A DNA stretch of 64,000 bases from Pandoraea aquatica (GCF_902459565.1 NZ_CABPSN010000005.1:1-64000); one strand, 5' to 3'; shown: positions 18,535 through 27,177, counted from the first letter of the stretch. The notes: a model not told the origin generated them from the letters alone. Numbers and translations are program-made.

Positions 18535-20366
18535 GCCGTCGCCTCGCCGCTACCGCCGTACGCCCCATGTTGCGCGCGCCGTCCCTCCGCCTCGGGCACT
18601 CCGCCAACGCCGCCCGCTCCTTGCCGCCAGCCGCGCACGAACATCTCGACGGCGTACAGCCGGCGAATCGTTGTCATCGATTCGAGATGATGGTGCGCAA
18701 TCCGGCCGATGGCACGACGGCAGGCATCGCGATCGATCCATCCGGACGCCGCGCAATAGCCCTCCAGACAGACTTCCTCGACGTGCCGCAAATTGGCCGC
18801 GACGCCCGCGCCGACAACGCCCGTCATCATCCCCTTGTCGCGCCGCCAGAGGTTCGGCAGACCGCTGGCCAGATACGCCGCACGACGTAGCGGCAAACGG
18901 TTGTGCATGGCGTTGAAGAGCCGGTACGTCGGCATCGCAAAGCCCGCTTCAACGACCGGTTGCGTGAGGAACGGAAACGCCGTGCCGCCCGCCGCCAGCG
19001 ACGGATGCACTTCGATGTCGCGCAGGTTGCCGAGCGTGCCGAGAATCTGCGCGCGCTTGCCCGGACGCATCCTGAGCGGCCACTGCGCCAGCCATGCCTG
19101 TGCAAGCGGTTCGCCATGGCATGGCTCGCCTGCGCAGGCGGCGGCCGTCAACAAACCGTCCTGCGTCGCGGCGAGCGGGTTCGCCTGCCGCTGACGCAGT
19201 TGCTCAAACGCCCCTCGCGCGACCGACCAAAGCGGCAAGCGCTGCATGATTGCCAGATCGCGCCATGCACCGAGCGCGCGACGCCACTGACCGTCCGCGA
19301 AGGCATCGAGCAAGGCACCATCGGGCGGCGGCGCGAGGAAGATGGCGTCGCCACCGTGACCGTTGACGAGGCGATGCGCGTGGTACGGCATCAGCCGCTC
19401 TCGCACGGCATCCAGTTGCGCAAGCATGCACAAGTGCATGGCCGGACGTGCCAGACGCGGAATATCCGTCGGCGGCGAAAACGCCGCACATGCGATATCG
19501 AGTCGCTCGAACGCCATGCGCACGTGTCTCGCTACACTGCCCGCGTGATGCGACTCGTCGCTCGACGGCGACGCCGGGTCGCAATGGTTCACTGCCGTGC
19601 ACTGACCGGCGAGTCCCGACTGCGCGAGCGCAAGCGCCAGCGACGTCGACTCCACCCCGCCCGACAGTTCCAGCACTGCGGAGCGGTCGCCAAGACATCG
19701 CTCCGTAGCGCGGCGCAAGACGCCGAGCAGACCGGTGCCCGACGTCATCTCATACACCTCGCTCGCCCCGCCGCCCGGCTGCCATGCGGGCCACCAGACG
19801 ACCCGCGTCTTCGGTGCACCACGCTCAGGGATCCACAGCGCGTGGCCGAGTGGCAAACGCTCCACGTCGTATAACGCACACTGCACGCCGCCCACGTCGC
19901 CGTGCACCAGAAAGGACTTGAGGGCGGTGCTGTCGAACGACGGCTCGTCCCCTACAAGGGCCGCCGGGTCTGACGCGACGTGCACCGCGCCGTCGCGGCA
20001 GAAACGGTAGTACGTCGGACAGTGACCGCAGGGGTCGCACAACACGAGCGTCGCCCCGCACCAGCGGTCATGCACGATGATTCGGTAGTGCCCCCAATAC
20101 TGCTGCACGAAGCGCTCGGGCGATTCCAGCGCCAGTCGTGCCAGATCCAGTCCCGGCGACACTTCGCGTCCATCGTCCTTGTGAAACACACGACCGCTCA
20201 CGTACCACGCGAGCAATTCGCTCTGATCGCTCACATGGCGACGGTCGTCGTTCGCTTCGGGACGAATCCGGGCCGCAGGCTGACCGTCCAGCCCCCGTAA
20301 TACGACAGCGCCGGGCAACGGCACGTGACGCTCGGCCGGTCCTGGTCTCAGGCGGGCAAGTTGCAT
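18531..20366 (-). CDS. Lasso-peptide cyclase (asparagine-synthase-like C protein)
   Basis: The 611-residue protein resembles class B asparagine synthetases without an N-terminal catalytic Cys2. An N-terminal amidotransferase-like domain (WGHYRIIVHD, LVLCDPCGHCPTYY) is followed by the synthetase domain with the PP-loop ELSGGVESTSLALAL, which would adenylate the ring carboxylate, and NGHGGDAIF. In lasso biosynthesis this enzyme joins the Gly1 amine to the side chain of an acidic residue. The ATG at 20366 is preferred: GGAG lies six bases upstream, and upstream readings overlap the protease gene. It is 104 bp downstream of B and overlaps D by four bases. Confidence 0.92.
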   Translation of the reverse strand: MQLARLRPGPAERHVPLPGAVVLRGLDGQPAARIRPEANDDRRHVSDQSELLAWYVSGRVFHKDDGREVSPGLDLARLALESPERFVQQYWGHYRIIVHDRWCGATLVLCDPCGHCPTYYRFCRDGAVHVASDPAALVGDEPSFDSTALKSFLVHGDVGGVQCALYDVERLPLGHALWIPERGAPKTRVVWWPAWQPGGGASEVYEMTSGTGLLGVLRRATERCLGDRSAVLELSGGVESTSLALALAQSGLAGQCTAVNHCDPASPSSDESHHAGSVARHVRMAFERLDIACAAFSPPTDIPRLARPAMHLCMLAQLDAVRERLMPYHAHRLVNGHGGDAIFLAPPPDGALLDAFADGQWRRALGAWRDLAIMQRLPLWSVARGAFEQLRQRQANPLAATQDGLLTAAACAGEPCHGEPLAQAWLAQWPLRMRPGKRAQILGTLGNLRDIEVHPSLAAGGTAFPFLTQPVVEAGFAMPTYRLFNAMHNRLPLRRAAYLASGLPNLWRRDKGMMTGVVGAGVAANLRHVEEVCLEGYCAASGWIDRDACRRAIGRIAHHHLESMTTIRRLYAVEMFVRGWRQGAGGVGGVPEAEGRRAQHGAYGGSGEATA

Positions 20367-20470
20367 GACAGGCTCCGTGTTGGATGGCGCGCCGGCGCAG
20401 GCGCAGGTGAAAGGCAGGCGATGCCTCGAAGTTGACGATATGGGCGATGGACCGAAGCGAGAACAGGTGC

Positions 20471-21232
20471 TCAGACGGGCGTCTCGTAAATGACGGCGAG
20501 CTGTTCGCGACGTCGCGGGTCGTCGCCGATCACACGGCCCTGCGCTTCCGCCCACGCGTGCGCATAGAACGGCTGGCGCTGCACACCGATCACCAGTTGC
20601 AGACGCAACCCGTCATGCGCGCACCACAGCGCAAGCGCCGCGTACCACGGCAGGCACGGCGTGCACTGCGGATAGCACAGCGCAGCGCGGTGCATCGCCG
20701 CGACGTATGGCGCGTAATCGCCGGGCAAACCGTATTGCGTGGCACGTCGCTCCTGCGCGTCGCGGATGCGCCCGATCACGCCCGCCATACGCGTCTTGCG
20801 CGTCGCGCGCTGCGCTTGCCAGAGCCAGTAGCTCGCCCGCATCACATCGCGCGCACGCGCATGGCCTGCGAGATCGCCGGGCATCGCCAGCCAGACGTCG
20901 AAGCCCAGGCGTGGTGTCATATCGCGCGCGGCGTGACGGGTGTCGGGCATGTCCTGCTCGCCGGGTGCCAACAGGCCCTCGGCGTCGAACATGGCCTGCA
21001 TCGCGGGCAGTCCCTGCGTGACTTCCTGCGGCGCATGACGCCATCCGATCAGCCGACGCAGCGCCTGAGAGTGCGCGTACGACAGATTGAAGTAGCGATC
21101 GTGCGCGAGCTTGAGCACGACAACGTGTGCGTCCATGCCAACGATGTGCACGTCCGGTGCCAGATGACGGAAAACCGGCGCGTCCGCACACGCGCCGGTT
21201 CCGATTCGCGTCGAATCTGCCACGTCAGGCAT
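20471..21232 (-). CDS. Lasso-peptide leader protease fused to RRE (B protein)
   Basis: The 253-residue protein appears to join two functions. Residues about 20-95 look like a PqqD-type RiPP recognition element ([22 protein letters not shown]), which binds the leader. Residues about 110-253 form the transglutaminase-like McjB protease, with the catalytic cysteine in [12 protein letters not shown], histidine in AHAWAE and aspartate in IGDDP. It removes the leader so that the cyclase can act. The start at 21232 overlaps the precursor stop by eight bases, and GGAGG sits only two bases before the ATG, inside the precursor's last codons, implying translational coupling. Confidence 0.92.
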   Translation of the reverse strand: MPDVADSTRIGTGACADAPVFRHLAPDVHIVGMDAHVVVLKLAHDRYFNLSYAHSQALRRLIGWRHAPQEVTQGLPAMQAMFDAEGLLAPGEQDMPDTRHAARDMTPRLGFDVWLAMPGDLAGHARARDVMRASYWLWQAQRATRKTRMAGVIGRIRDAQERRATQYGLPGDYAPYVAAMHRAALCYPQCTPCLPWYAALALWCAHDGLRLQLVIGVQRQPFYAHAWAEAQGRVIGDDPRRREQLAVIYETPV

Positions 21233-21407
21233 GACCTCCGGTCACCGGCGGCAGCGTCGGGATGCAAACCGGCTTGAAGCACAGCGGCAGCACGGTGATG
21301 CCTTCGGCGTCATTGCCGAGGACACCTCGCGTGGCGTGCGTGGCATCCACCGATGCCAGCACGTCGAGTTCGGTCACTTCTTTCACGGTTCCCTGATCCT
21401 TCTTCAT
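21225..21407 (-). CDS. Lasso-peptide precursor, long-tailed two-cysteine core
   Basis: The 60-residue precursor splits by family rules after residue 27: threonine 26 is the conserved -2 residue (leader ends ATHATR) and glycine 28 is core residue 1. The 33-residue core has Glu at core position 8, giving an eight-residue Gly1-Glu8 ring, cysteines at core positions 16 and 21, and a long C-terminal tail rich in proline and threonine that ends GGHA. This matches my memory of pandonodin from Pandoraea norimbergensis (eight-residue ring, disulfide, 18-residue tail), though I cannot confirm identity. The ATG is preceded by AAGGAG seven bases upstream. It is the first gene of the A-B-C-D operon. Confidence 0.92.
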   Translation of the reverse strand: MKKDQGTVKEVTELDVLASVDATHATRGVLGNDAEGITVLPLCFKPVCIPTLPPVTGGHA

Positions 21408-21454
21408 TTAGGACTCCTTGTTGAGTGAATACGAACGGAATCGTCCGCGTCTTC

Positions 21455-21460
21455 ATCATA
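21455..21460 (-). promoter_or_regulatory. Candidate -10 box of the lasso operon
   Basis: On the minus strand this reads TATGAT, one mismatch from TATAAT, 48 bp upstream of the precursor ATG. No good -35 lies 16-18 bp upstream, so it may need an activator. It sits between the mltD terminator and the operon, the only space available for a dedicated promoter. Confidence 0.35.
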
Positions 21461-21564
21461 GGAAACGGGAGCCAGTGCATTTATGGGAATTTTCCGAAGG
21501 CGTACGTGAACCCCGTGCAGGGACTTGCGGGTCATTGCGACACGCATCGGCCGCGCCAAAAGCA

Positions 21565-21596
21565 AAACGCCCGTGAGGCTGACCTCACGGGCGTTT
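21565..21596 (-). terminator. Perfect 14-bp terminator hairpin after mltD
   Basis: AAACGCCCGTGAGG pairs perfectly with CCTCACGGGCGTTT around a CTGA loop, 20 bp past the mltD stop. The stem ends in short A and T runs on either side, so it should work in both directions. It separates mltD from the lasso operon. Confidence 0.85.
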
Positions 21597-21615
21597 GCGA
21601 TAACGGTGCTGCGGC

Positions 21616-23307
21616 TTAGCGCTGCGCGGTCTTGGTGACCTTCGTCGCAGGCTTGGCGGACGACTTAGCGACGGCCTTGGCAGGCGCTTTCGCTGCGGCC
21701 TTGACCGGTGCCTTCGAGGCGACCTTCGCGGCCGGTGCAGCCTTGCTGGCGACCGCCGCCTTGGCCGACTTGGCGGCCGGACGGTGGTCGACCACGCGAA
21801 TCATCTTGCCGTTCTTGCCACGGACCAGACGCGTGCGCGGTGCATCGTCGTCATCCTTCGCGGCGACCGGCTCCGGTGCGGAGGCGGCGACTACACGCGA
21901 GGCATCCTTCACCGGCACGTGCAGGACCAGCAACTGGCCCGACGTCAGCGTGTCGCGACGCAGGCGGTTCCAGCTCTTGATCTGCGCGACGCTCACGCCA
22001 CTGCGCGATGCCACACCCGCGAGCGTGTCGTGCTTGCGGGCACGCACCATCACCTTGCGGGTGTCGGGCAGATCCGGTTCGAGGGCCAGCACGGCGCTGC
22101 TCGCGACCGAAGCGCTGATGTCCTGATCGATGTCGTCCGAGCGCGGCACCAGCAGCGTCGAGCCCGCCTTCAGGCGCATGCGCGGGGCGATGTTGTTGAC
22201 CGAGCGGATGACGGCGGCGTCCACGCCCAGCTTGCGCGCCACGTCTTCCGGACGCTCACGCGACGACGACGTATACGTCGTCCAGCTCGACAGCGGCTTG
22301 TCGTAGCCCTTCAGACGGCGTTGGAACACTTCGGCGCTCTCGAACGGCAACAGAATCTGCGGCTGCGCGGCACCCAGAATCACGGGCTTGCGGAACGACG
22401 GGTTGAGCGCGCGGAATTCGTCGAGCGGCAGATCGGCCAGCTTGGCGGCCAGCGCCACGTCGATGTCGCGCTTGGTGGTGACGCTCACGAAATACGGGTG
22501 ATTCGGAATCTCCGGCAGCTTCACGCTGTAGATATCCGGATGCGCAATGATGTTCTTGATGGCCTGGAGCTTCGGCACGTAATAGCGCGTCTCCGTGGGC
22601 ATGCGCAGGCTCAGGTAATCGGTCGGCAGACCTTGAGCCTGATTGCGGTCGATGGCGCGCTGCACGTTGCCCTCGCCCCAGTTATAGGCGGCCAGCGCAA
22701 GGTGCCAGTCGCCGAACATGGCGTAGAGCTTCGAGAGGTAATCGAGTGCCGCGGTCGTCGAGGCGAGCACATCGCGGCGCTCGTCCTGGAACATGTTCTG
22801 CTTGAGGTTGTACGTCTTCCCGGTGCTGGGGATGAACTGCCACATGCCGGCGGCCTTGGCCGTCGAGAGTGCTTGCGGGTTGTAGGCGCTTTCCACGAAC
22901 GGCAGCAGCGCGAGTTCCGTCGGCATATGACGGCGCTCAAGCTCTTCGACGATGTGGAACAGATACTTCTCGGAACGCTGAATCATGCGCTCGACATACT
23001 CGGGGCGCTGCGCGTACCACTGCGTGCGATCCTGCGCGAGGTCGGTGTCGAGGTCGGGGATGGAGAAACCGTGGCGGATGCGCGACCAGAGATCGGCGTC
23101 GTCGCTGCCGTAGGCCAGGTCGTTGATCGAGTCGTTGTCCAGGTCGATGGTCTGATCGCTGGAGACGCGCTGCTTGCCTTTTGCGGTCGAAGCGACAGGC
23201 GACTTGCTCTGCGCATCGGGCGTGGAATTCGATGCACCTGTGGTCGGCGCTGTGCTGGCACACGCTGCCAAAAGCAGCGTCAGGAGCAAGCTAACGATAA
23301 GTCGCAT
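21616..23307 (-). CDS. mltD: Membrane-bound lytic murein transglycosylase D
   Basis: The 563-residue lipoprotein cleaves peptidoglycan glycan strands, leaving 1,6-anhydro-muramic ends. Its signal peptide ends in the lipobox LAAC (cysteine 16). The SLT domain around residues 110-230 contains the catalytic glutamate in LPFVESAYNPQALS followed by AAGMWQFIPSTG. Two LysM peptidoglycan-binding repeats follow (about 340-385 and 415-460). The last 50 residues are an Ala/Lys/Pro/Val-only tail resembling histone H1, longer than in enterobacterial MltD and probably wall-interacting or disordered. The gene stands alone, ended by a strong hairpin. Confidence 0.92.
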   Translation of the reverse strand: MRLIVSLLLTLLLAACASTAPTTGASNSTPDAQSKSPVASTAKGKQRVSSDQTIDLDNDSINDLAYGSDDADLWSRIRHGFSIPDLDTDLAQDRTQWYAQRPEYVERMIQRSEKYLFHIVEELERRHMPTELALLPFVESAYNPQALSTAKAAGMWQFIPSTGKTYNLKQNMFQDERRDVLASTTAALDYLSKLYAMFGDWHLALAAYNWGEGNVQRAIDRNQAQGLPTDYLSLRMPTETRYYVPKLQAIKNIIAHPDIYSVKLPEIPNHPYFVSVTTKRDIDVALAAKLADLPLDEFRALNPSFRKPVILGAAQPQILLPFESAEVFQRRLKGYDKPLSSWTTYTSSSRERPEDVARKLGVDAAVIRSVNNIAPRMRLKAGSTLLVPRSDDIDQDISASVASSAVLALEPDLPDTRKVMVRARKHDTLAGVASRSGVSVAQIKSWNRLRRDTLTSGQLLVLHVPVKDASRVVAASAPEPVAAKDDDDAPRTRLVRGKNGKMIRVVDHRPAAKSAKAAVASKAAPAAKVASKAPVKAAAKAPAKAVAKSSAKPATKVTKTAQR

Positions 23308-23679
23308 TGATCGGGCTCGATTTGGGTTACATCTTCATGAAATTGGCAAGGATGGTAAGGAAACCCTTCAGATGCGTCAACCTTTCTGCCTAAATTTTTT
23401 GCAAAATTTACGCAGAAATGCCCCAAAAATAAGGGTTATCCCCGAGTTTGAATTCACAAATTGTGGCCGCGACGAGACGCATTTTCGACGCGCTTTGTGA
23501 CAGTCCGTACGTATACGATGCCATCGATACGACACCGAAACTTCACACTGGGGGCGATTCATCAGGGCGGAGCAGGCGGCGACAAACCTGTCAACGTCTG
23601 CTCCGTGACAGAGCGTATGACGCGCTGCGATGTTGACAGCGCAACACTTGCACAGCTAGCGCGTCGTGCGCCAGCCGTG
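23308..23679. other. Gap between gloB and mltD
   Basis: No gene is supported in these 372 bp. A GCGCTG/CAGCGC stem-loop at 23622-23642 lies about 40 bp past the gloB stop and may act in its termination. An AT-rich patch at about 23390-23460 is the likely mltD promoter region; no clear hexamers were fixed. Confidence 0.4.
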
Positions 23680-24510
23680 TCATCCGCGAAAGGTGTCTTT
23701 CCAGCCGCGCACGGTCGCGAAGACCGCTTCGCGCGAGAGCGACGTGCGTCCCGCGTGGGCTTCGGCGGCGGCGACCACTGCCGGGGCGTCGCTGCGAAGG
23801 AAGGGGTTGGTCACGCGCTCCTGAGCGAGCGTCGTGGGCAGCGTCGGGCGACCGGCCGCACGCAGCGCCGTCGCTTCCCGATGCCATGCGCCGAGCGCCT
23901 CGTTATCCGGATCCACGGCGAGCGCGAAGCGGATATTCGATAACGTATATTCATGCGCGCAGTGCACGAGCGTGGCCGGCGGCAGGGCCGCGAGCGCGTC
24001 GAGCGACGCGAGCATCTGGGCGGGTGTACCTTCGAACAGTCGGCCGCAACCACAAGAGAACAACGTGTCACCGCAGAACAGGTGCGGTGCGCCAGCGACG
24101 CCCGCCCCCAGGAAGTAAGCGATGTGGCCTGCGGTGTGGCCGGGCACGTCGATCACCTGAAGCGTCATGGCAGGCGATGCGATGTGCACCGTCTCGCCGC
24201 CATTGTGCGGATGATCGACGCAGGCAATCGCCTCATGTGCGGGACCGTGCACCGGCACGTCGAAACGTTCGAGCAACGTATCGACGCCGCCGATGTGATC
24301 GGCATGCTTGTGCGTGATGAGGATAGCGCGCAGCGTGAGGTTGCGCGATTCGAGATAGGCGAGCACCGGCGCGGCATCGCCCGGGTCCACCACGACGGCA
24401 TCTTTGCCGTTATCGATGACCCAGAGATAATTGTCCTGGAACGCGGGGACTGGAAAGACGGTCAGTGTTCCGGCCGACTGTCCACTTGCCGCATCTGCGT
24501 GCGCATCCAT
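23680..24510 (-). CDS. gloB: Hydroxyacylglutathione hydrolase (glyoxalase II)
   Basis: The 276-residue metallo-beta-lactamase-fold enzyme hydrolyses S-lactoylglutathione to lactate and glutathione, the second step of methylglyoxal detoxification. It shows VPAFQDNYLWVID at the N-terminal strand, the metal motif THKHADHIGG, PGHTAGHIAY, GDTLFSCGCGR and the glutathione-site CAHEYT. The reading starts at 24510, only 14 bp from the divergent methyltransferase. The family core begins about 18 residues later, so a somewhat shorter protein is possible. The gene order gloB, methyltransferase, rnhA, dnaQ is, as I recall, common in Burkholderiales. Confidence 0.93.
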   Translation of the reverse strand: MDAHADAASGQSAGTLTVFPVPAFQDNYLWVIDNGKDAVVVDPGDAAPVLAYLESRNLTLRAILITHKHADHIGGVDTLLERFDVPVHGPAHEAIACVDHPHNGGETVHIASPAMTLQVIDVPGHTAGHIAYFLGAGVAGAPHLFCGDTLFSCGCGRLFEGTPAQMLASLDALAALPPATLVHCAHEYTLSNIRFALAVDPDNEALGAWHREATALRAAGRPTLPTTLAQERVTNPFLRSDAPAVVAAAEAHAGRTSLSREAVFATVRGWKDTFRG

Positions 24511-24511
24511 A

Positions 24512-24517
24512 TATACT
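24512..24517 (+). promoter_or_regulatory. Candidate -10 box immediately before the methyltransferase
   Basis: TATACT ends only seven bases before the ATG at 24525, which has no Shine-Dalgarno sequence. A transcript started from this box would begin at or next to the ATG, giving a leaderless or near-leaderless mRNA. No -35 was identified with confidence. Confidence 0.35.
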
Positions 24518-24524
24518 CGCCACC

Positions 24525-25394
24525 ATGTCAGAACGTCCGATTATAGACTGGCCCGTCTGGCTCGTCTCACCGCCAGGCCGCTACGCGCTCGCATGGGAAC
24601 AGGCCCTCTTCGACCAATGGGTCGGGGATCTGTTCGGCTATCACGCGTTGCAGTTGGGTCGTCCCGAGCTCGATACGCTACGCGAAAACCGCATGCCCTA
24701 CCGGGGCCTCATCCTGCCCGCCGCGCGCGGTCCGGAGGCCCCGCCGCTCATGACCAAAGCCGCCAGCGACACGACCGGTTGCGCGCCGTCCGGCACGCCG
24801 GGCGATGGCACGAGCGCCGAGATGGTCGCACGCGACATCCTCGTGAGTCGCTTCGACGAGTTGCCGATCGCCACGGCCAGCACAGATCTTGTGGTGCTGC
24901 CGCACGTGCTCGAATTTGCCGAGAATCCTCACGACATCCTGCGCGAAGTCGAACGCATCCTTGTACCGGAAGGTCAGGTCATCATTACCGGATTCAACAA
25001 TCTGAGTCTGTGGGGTGCACGCGAGGAACTGGGTCGGCTTGCCGGCGCGCCGTTCCTGCCGCCGGGTGCCGATCTGATCGCGTTCACCCGCCTGAAGGAC
25101 TGGCTCAAGCTGTTGTCGTTCGATATCGACCGGGGCCGCTTCGGGTGTTATCGTCCGCCCCTTCGCGGCGACCACTGGTTGCAACGTTTCGAATTCATGG
25201 AGCCGGCGGGCGACCGCTGGTGGCCGATCTTCGGTGCGCTGTATGCCGTGCGTGCGGTCAAGCGCGTCAAGGGCATGCGTTTGGTCGGTAAAGTGCGCAA
25301 GCGTATACTCGGCCTCCAGCCAGCGGCGGCACCGGTTGCCACACCGAATACCACGCATCGCCAACTGGCGGAAACGACCGAAGCGTCCGATTGA
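24525..25394 (+). CDS. Class I SAM-dependent methyltransferase (Methyltransf_11 type)
   Basis: The 289-residue protein has the lower half of a SAM methyltransferase fold: TDLVVLPHVLEFAENPHDIL, then VERILVPEGQVIITGFNNLSLWG, characteristic of UbiE/BioC-type enzymes. The glycine-rich SAM loop is not obvious near the N-terminus, so the SAM site may be degenerate or unusual. The ATG at 24525 is chosen because the first family-like residues are SERPIIDWPVWL. It precedes rnhA by 11 bp and is likely co-transcribed with rnhA and dnaQ. The substrate is unknown. Confidence 0.85.
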   Translation: MSERPIIDWPVWLVSPPGRYALAWEQALFDQWVGDLFGYHALQLGRPELDTLRENRMPYRGLILPAARGPEAPPLMTKAASDTTGCAPSGTPGDGTSAEMVARDILVSRFDELPIATASTDLVVLPHVLEFAENPHDILREVERILVPEGQVIITGFNNLSLWGAREELGRLAGAPFLPPGADLIAFTRLKDWLKLLSFDIDRGRFGCYRPPLRGDHWLQRFEFMEPAGDRWWPIFGALYAVRAVKRVKGMRLVGKVRKRILGLQPAAAPVATPNTTHRQLAETTEASD

Positions 25395-25405
25395 TTGTTT
25401 GAGAG

Positions 25406-25852
25406 ATGACCTTGCCGCAAGTTGAGATCTACACCGACGGCGCCTGTAAAGGCAATCCCGGCCCCGGCGGCTGGGGCGCCCTGCTCATCGCAGGCAAGCA
25501 CCGCAAGGAAATGTTCGGCGGTGAACACAACACCACGAACAACCGCATGGAGCTTCTCGCCGTCATCCGCGCGCTCGAAGCCCTGAACAAGCCCTGTCAG
25601 GTCGTGCTGCATACCGACTCGCAATATGTTCAGAAGGGCATCAGCGAGTGGATTCACGGCTGGAAGGCGCGTGGCTGGAAGACAGCGGCGAAGGAACCGG
25701 TGAAGAACGCCGACCTCTGGCAGGAACTGGACGCCGTCTCGCAGAAGCACGACATCGACTGGCGCTGGGTGAAGGGTCACGCGGGGCACGACGGTAACGA
25801 AGCCGCCGACCAGTTAGCCAATCGCGGCGTCGAAAGCCTGCGTCGCGGGTAA
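25406..25852 (+). CDS. rnhA: Ribonuclease HI
   Basis: The 148-residue enzyme degrades RNA in RNA-DNA hybrids. All catalytic residues are visible: Asp in [12 protein letters not shown], Glu in [10 protein letters not shown], Asp in HTDSQYV, and the C-terminal His/Asp in [16 protein letters not shown]. Length matches E. coli RNase HI (155 residues). It follows the methyltransferase by 11 bp and precedes dnaQ by 105 bp, the usual rnhA-dnaQ pairing of proteobacteria. Confidence 0.96.
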   Translation: MTLPQVEIYTDGACKGNPGPGGWGALLIAGKHRKEMFGGEHNTTNNRMELLAVIRALEALNKPCQVVLHTDSQYVQKGISEWIHGWKARGWKTAAKEPVKNADLWQELDAVSQKHDIDWRWVKGHAGHDGNEAADQLANRGVESLRRG

Positions 25853-25957
25853 GCGCGTAAGCCAATCGCATCATCCGCGCACTGCGTGAGGACGTCGTCA
25901 TATGCGACGACCCGCAGTGCGCCAATTCCGAAAGCACACGAAACACGACCGAACATC

Positions 25958-26698
25958 ATGCGACAACTGATCCTCGACACCGAAACCACTGGCCTGAATG
26001 CCAAGACGGGTGACCGTCTGCTGGAAATCGGTTGCGTCGAACTGGTCAATCGACGTCTGACCGGCAACAACCTGCACTTCTACATCAACCCCGAGCGCGA
26101 CAGCGATCCGGGCGCACTGGCGGTGCACGGCCTCACGACCGAATTCCTCTCCGACAAACCCAAGTTCGCCGAGATCGCCGAGCAGTTGCGCGAGTACTGC
26201 CGCGACGCCGAGATCATCATTCACAACGCGGCGTTCGACCTGGGCTTTCTCGACATGGAGTTCGGCCGCCTCGGCTGGCCGCCGTTCATGCAGAACTGCT
26301 CGGGGCTGATCGACACGCTGATGCGTGCGCGCGAAATGTTCCCGGGGCGACGCAACTCGCTCGACGCGCTGTGCGAACGACTCGGCGTGAACAATGCGCA
26401 CCGTACGTTGCACGGCGCATTGCTCGACGCGGAACTGCTCGCGGACGTTTATCTCGCGATGACGCGCGGTCAGGAAAGCCTCGTCATCGACGATGGCGAA
26501 GGTGACGAGAGCAACGACGGCGTGCCACGCGAAAAGATTTCGCTGCGTCAGTTCGATCTGCCGGTGATCCTCGCGGCCAGCGAAGAAGTGGAGCTGCACG
26601 ACGGCGTACTGAACGGCATCGACAAGGGCATGAAGGGGACGTGCGTGTGGCGCAAGGAACCGGAACCACAGGAAGGTGAAACGCCGGCTGCGACCTGA
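25958..26698 (+). CDS. dnaQ: DNA polymerase III epsilon subunit (proofreading exonuclease)
   Basis: The 246-residue protein is the 3'-5' exonuclease of the replicase. Exo I is LDTETTGLN at residues 5-13, Exo II is IIHNAAFDLGFLD, and Exo III contains HGALLDAELLAD with the catalytic His and Asp. The C-terminal part, after about residue 180, is the polymerase-alpha-binding tail and contains KISLRQFDLPVI. The start at 25958 gives the standard MRQLILDTETTG N-terminus; the open frame upstream is non-coding. A tRNA-Val gene lies 276 bp downstream. Confidence 0.95.
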   Translation: MRQLILDTETTGLNAKTGDRLLEIGCVELVNRRLTGNNLHFYINPERDSDPGALAVHGLTTEFLSDKPKFAEIAEQLREYCRDAEIIIHNAAFDLGFLDMEFGRLGWPPFMQNCSGLIDTLMRAREMFPGRRNSLDALCERLGVNNAHRTLHGALLDAELLADVYLAMTRGQESLVIDDGEGDESNDGVPREKISLRQFDLPVILAASEEVELHDGVLNGIDKGMKGTCVWRKEPEPQEGETPAAT

Positions 26699-26778
26699 GC
26701 TTGCGCGATCTTTTGGCGAAGGCGGCGAGTCTCGCGAAAAATTCGCACAAAGCCCTTCCCAAACGAAGAAAACGTCAC

Positions 26779-26784
26779 TATAAT
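26779..26784 (+). promoter_or_regulatory. Candidate -10 box upstream of tRNA-Val
   Basis: A perfect TATAAT lies in the gap after dnaQ. The hexamer 17 bp upstream (TTCCCA) is weak. From here to the tRNA is about 190 bp, an unusually long leader for a tRNA transcript. It contains a CTTGCGA/TCGCAAG stem-loop (26799-26816) and an AAGTTCT/AGAACTT pair at about 26903-26936. Confidence 0.5.
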
Positions 26785-26974
26785 CGCTGTCTTTGCTGCT
26801 TGCGAGTCATCGCAAGAAACGACGTGAAGTGATCGAGAGATATCATCACGACGGCAGCAAAACAGAACAAAAGAAAGGTTGCAGACTTCTACGAAAACAG
26901 TTAAAGTTCTGCTCCTGATTGCGAAAGAAGAACTTCAGTAATCGACACTAAGTCATTGATTTAGTTAATGATTT

Positions 26975-27049
26975 GGGTGGTTAGCTCAGCGGTAGAGCAC
27001 TGCCTTCACACGGCAGGGGTCACAGGTTCAATCCCTGTACCACCCACCA
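26975..27049 (+). tRNA. tRNA-Val (anticodon CAC)
   Basis: The 75-nt sequence folds as a full cloverleaf: acceptor GGGTGGT pairs with ACCACCC, the D arm is GCTC/GAGC, the anticodon stem is CTGCC/GGCAG with loop TTCACAC (anticodon CAC, reading GTG), and the T arm is ACAGG-TTCAATC-CCTGT. The 3' CCA is encoded. A terminator follows 22 bp later. Confidence 0.97.
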
Positions 27050-27071
27050 GATTCGCGCGAATCGCGCAAGG

Positions 27072-27110
27072 AAAGGCCCTCAGGCAAATGCCGAGGGCCT
27101 TTTTCTTTTT
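27072..27110 (+). terminator. Intrinsic terminator after tRNA-Val
   Basis: AAAGGCCCTC (27072-27081) pairs perfectly with GAGGGCCTTT (27093-27102), followed by TTTTCTTTTT-type tract. The GGC/GCC bases inside the loop could extend the stem with one bulge. It is a textbook terminator on the plus strand. Confidence 0.92.
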
Positions 27111-27177
27111 CCGCCGAAATTCTGTTCAGAGACGTTAGGCGCCCAACAGGTTTAGTCAGTCGTGCCGCTACACGCGC

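Noticed and set aside
16660-21407. Microcin or bacteriocin of another class
   Set aside because: The cyclase and protease families and the Thr/Gly/Glu pattern are specific to lasso peptides; no dehydratase, radical SAM or YcaO gene is present.
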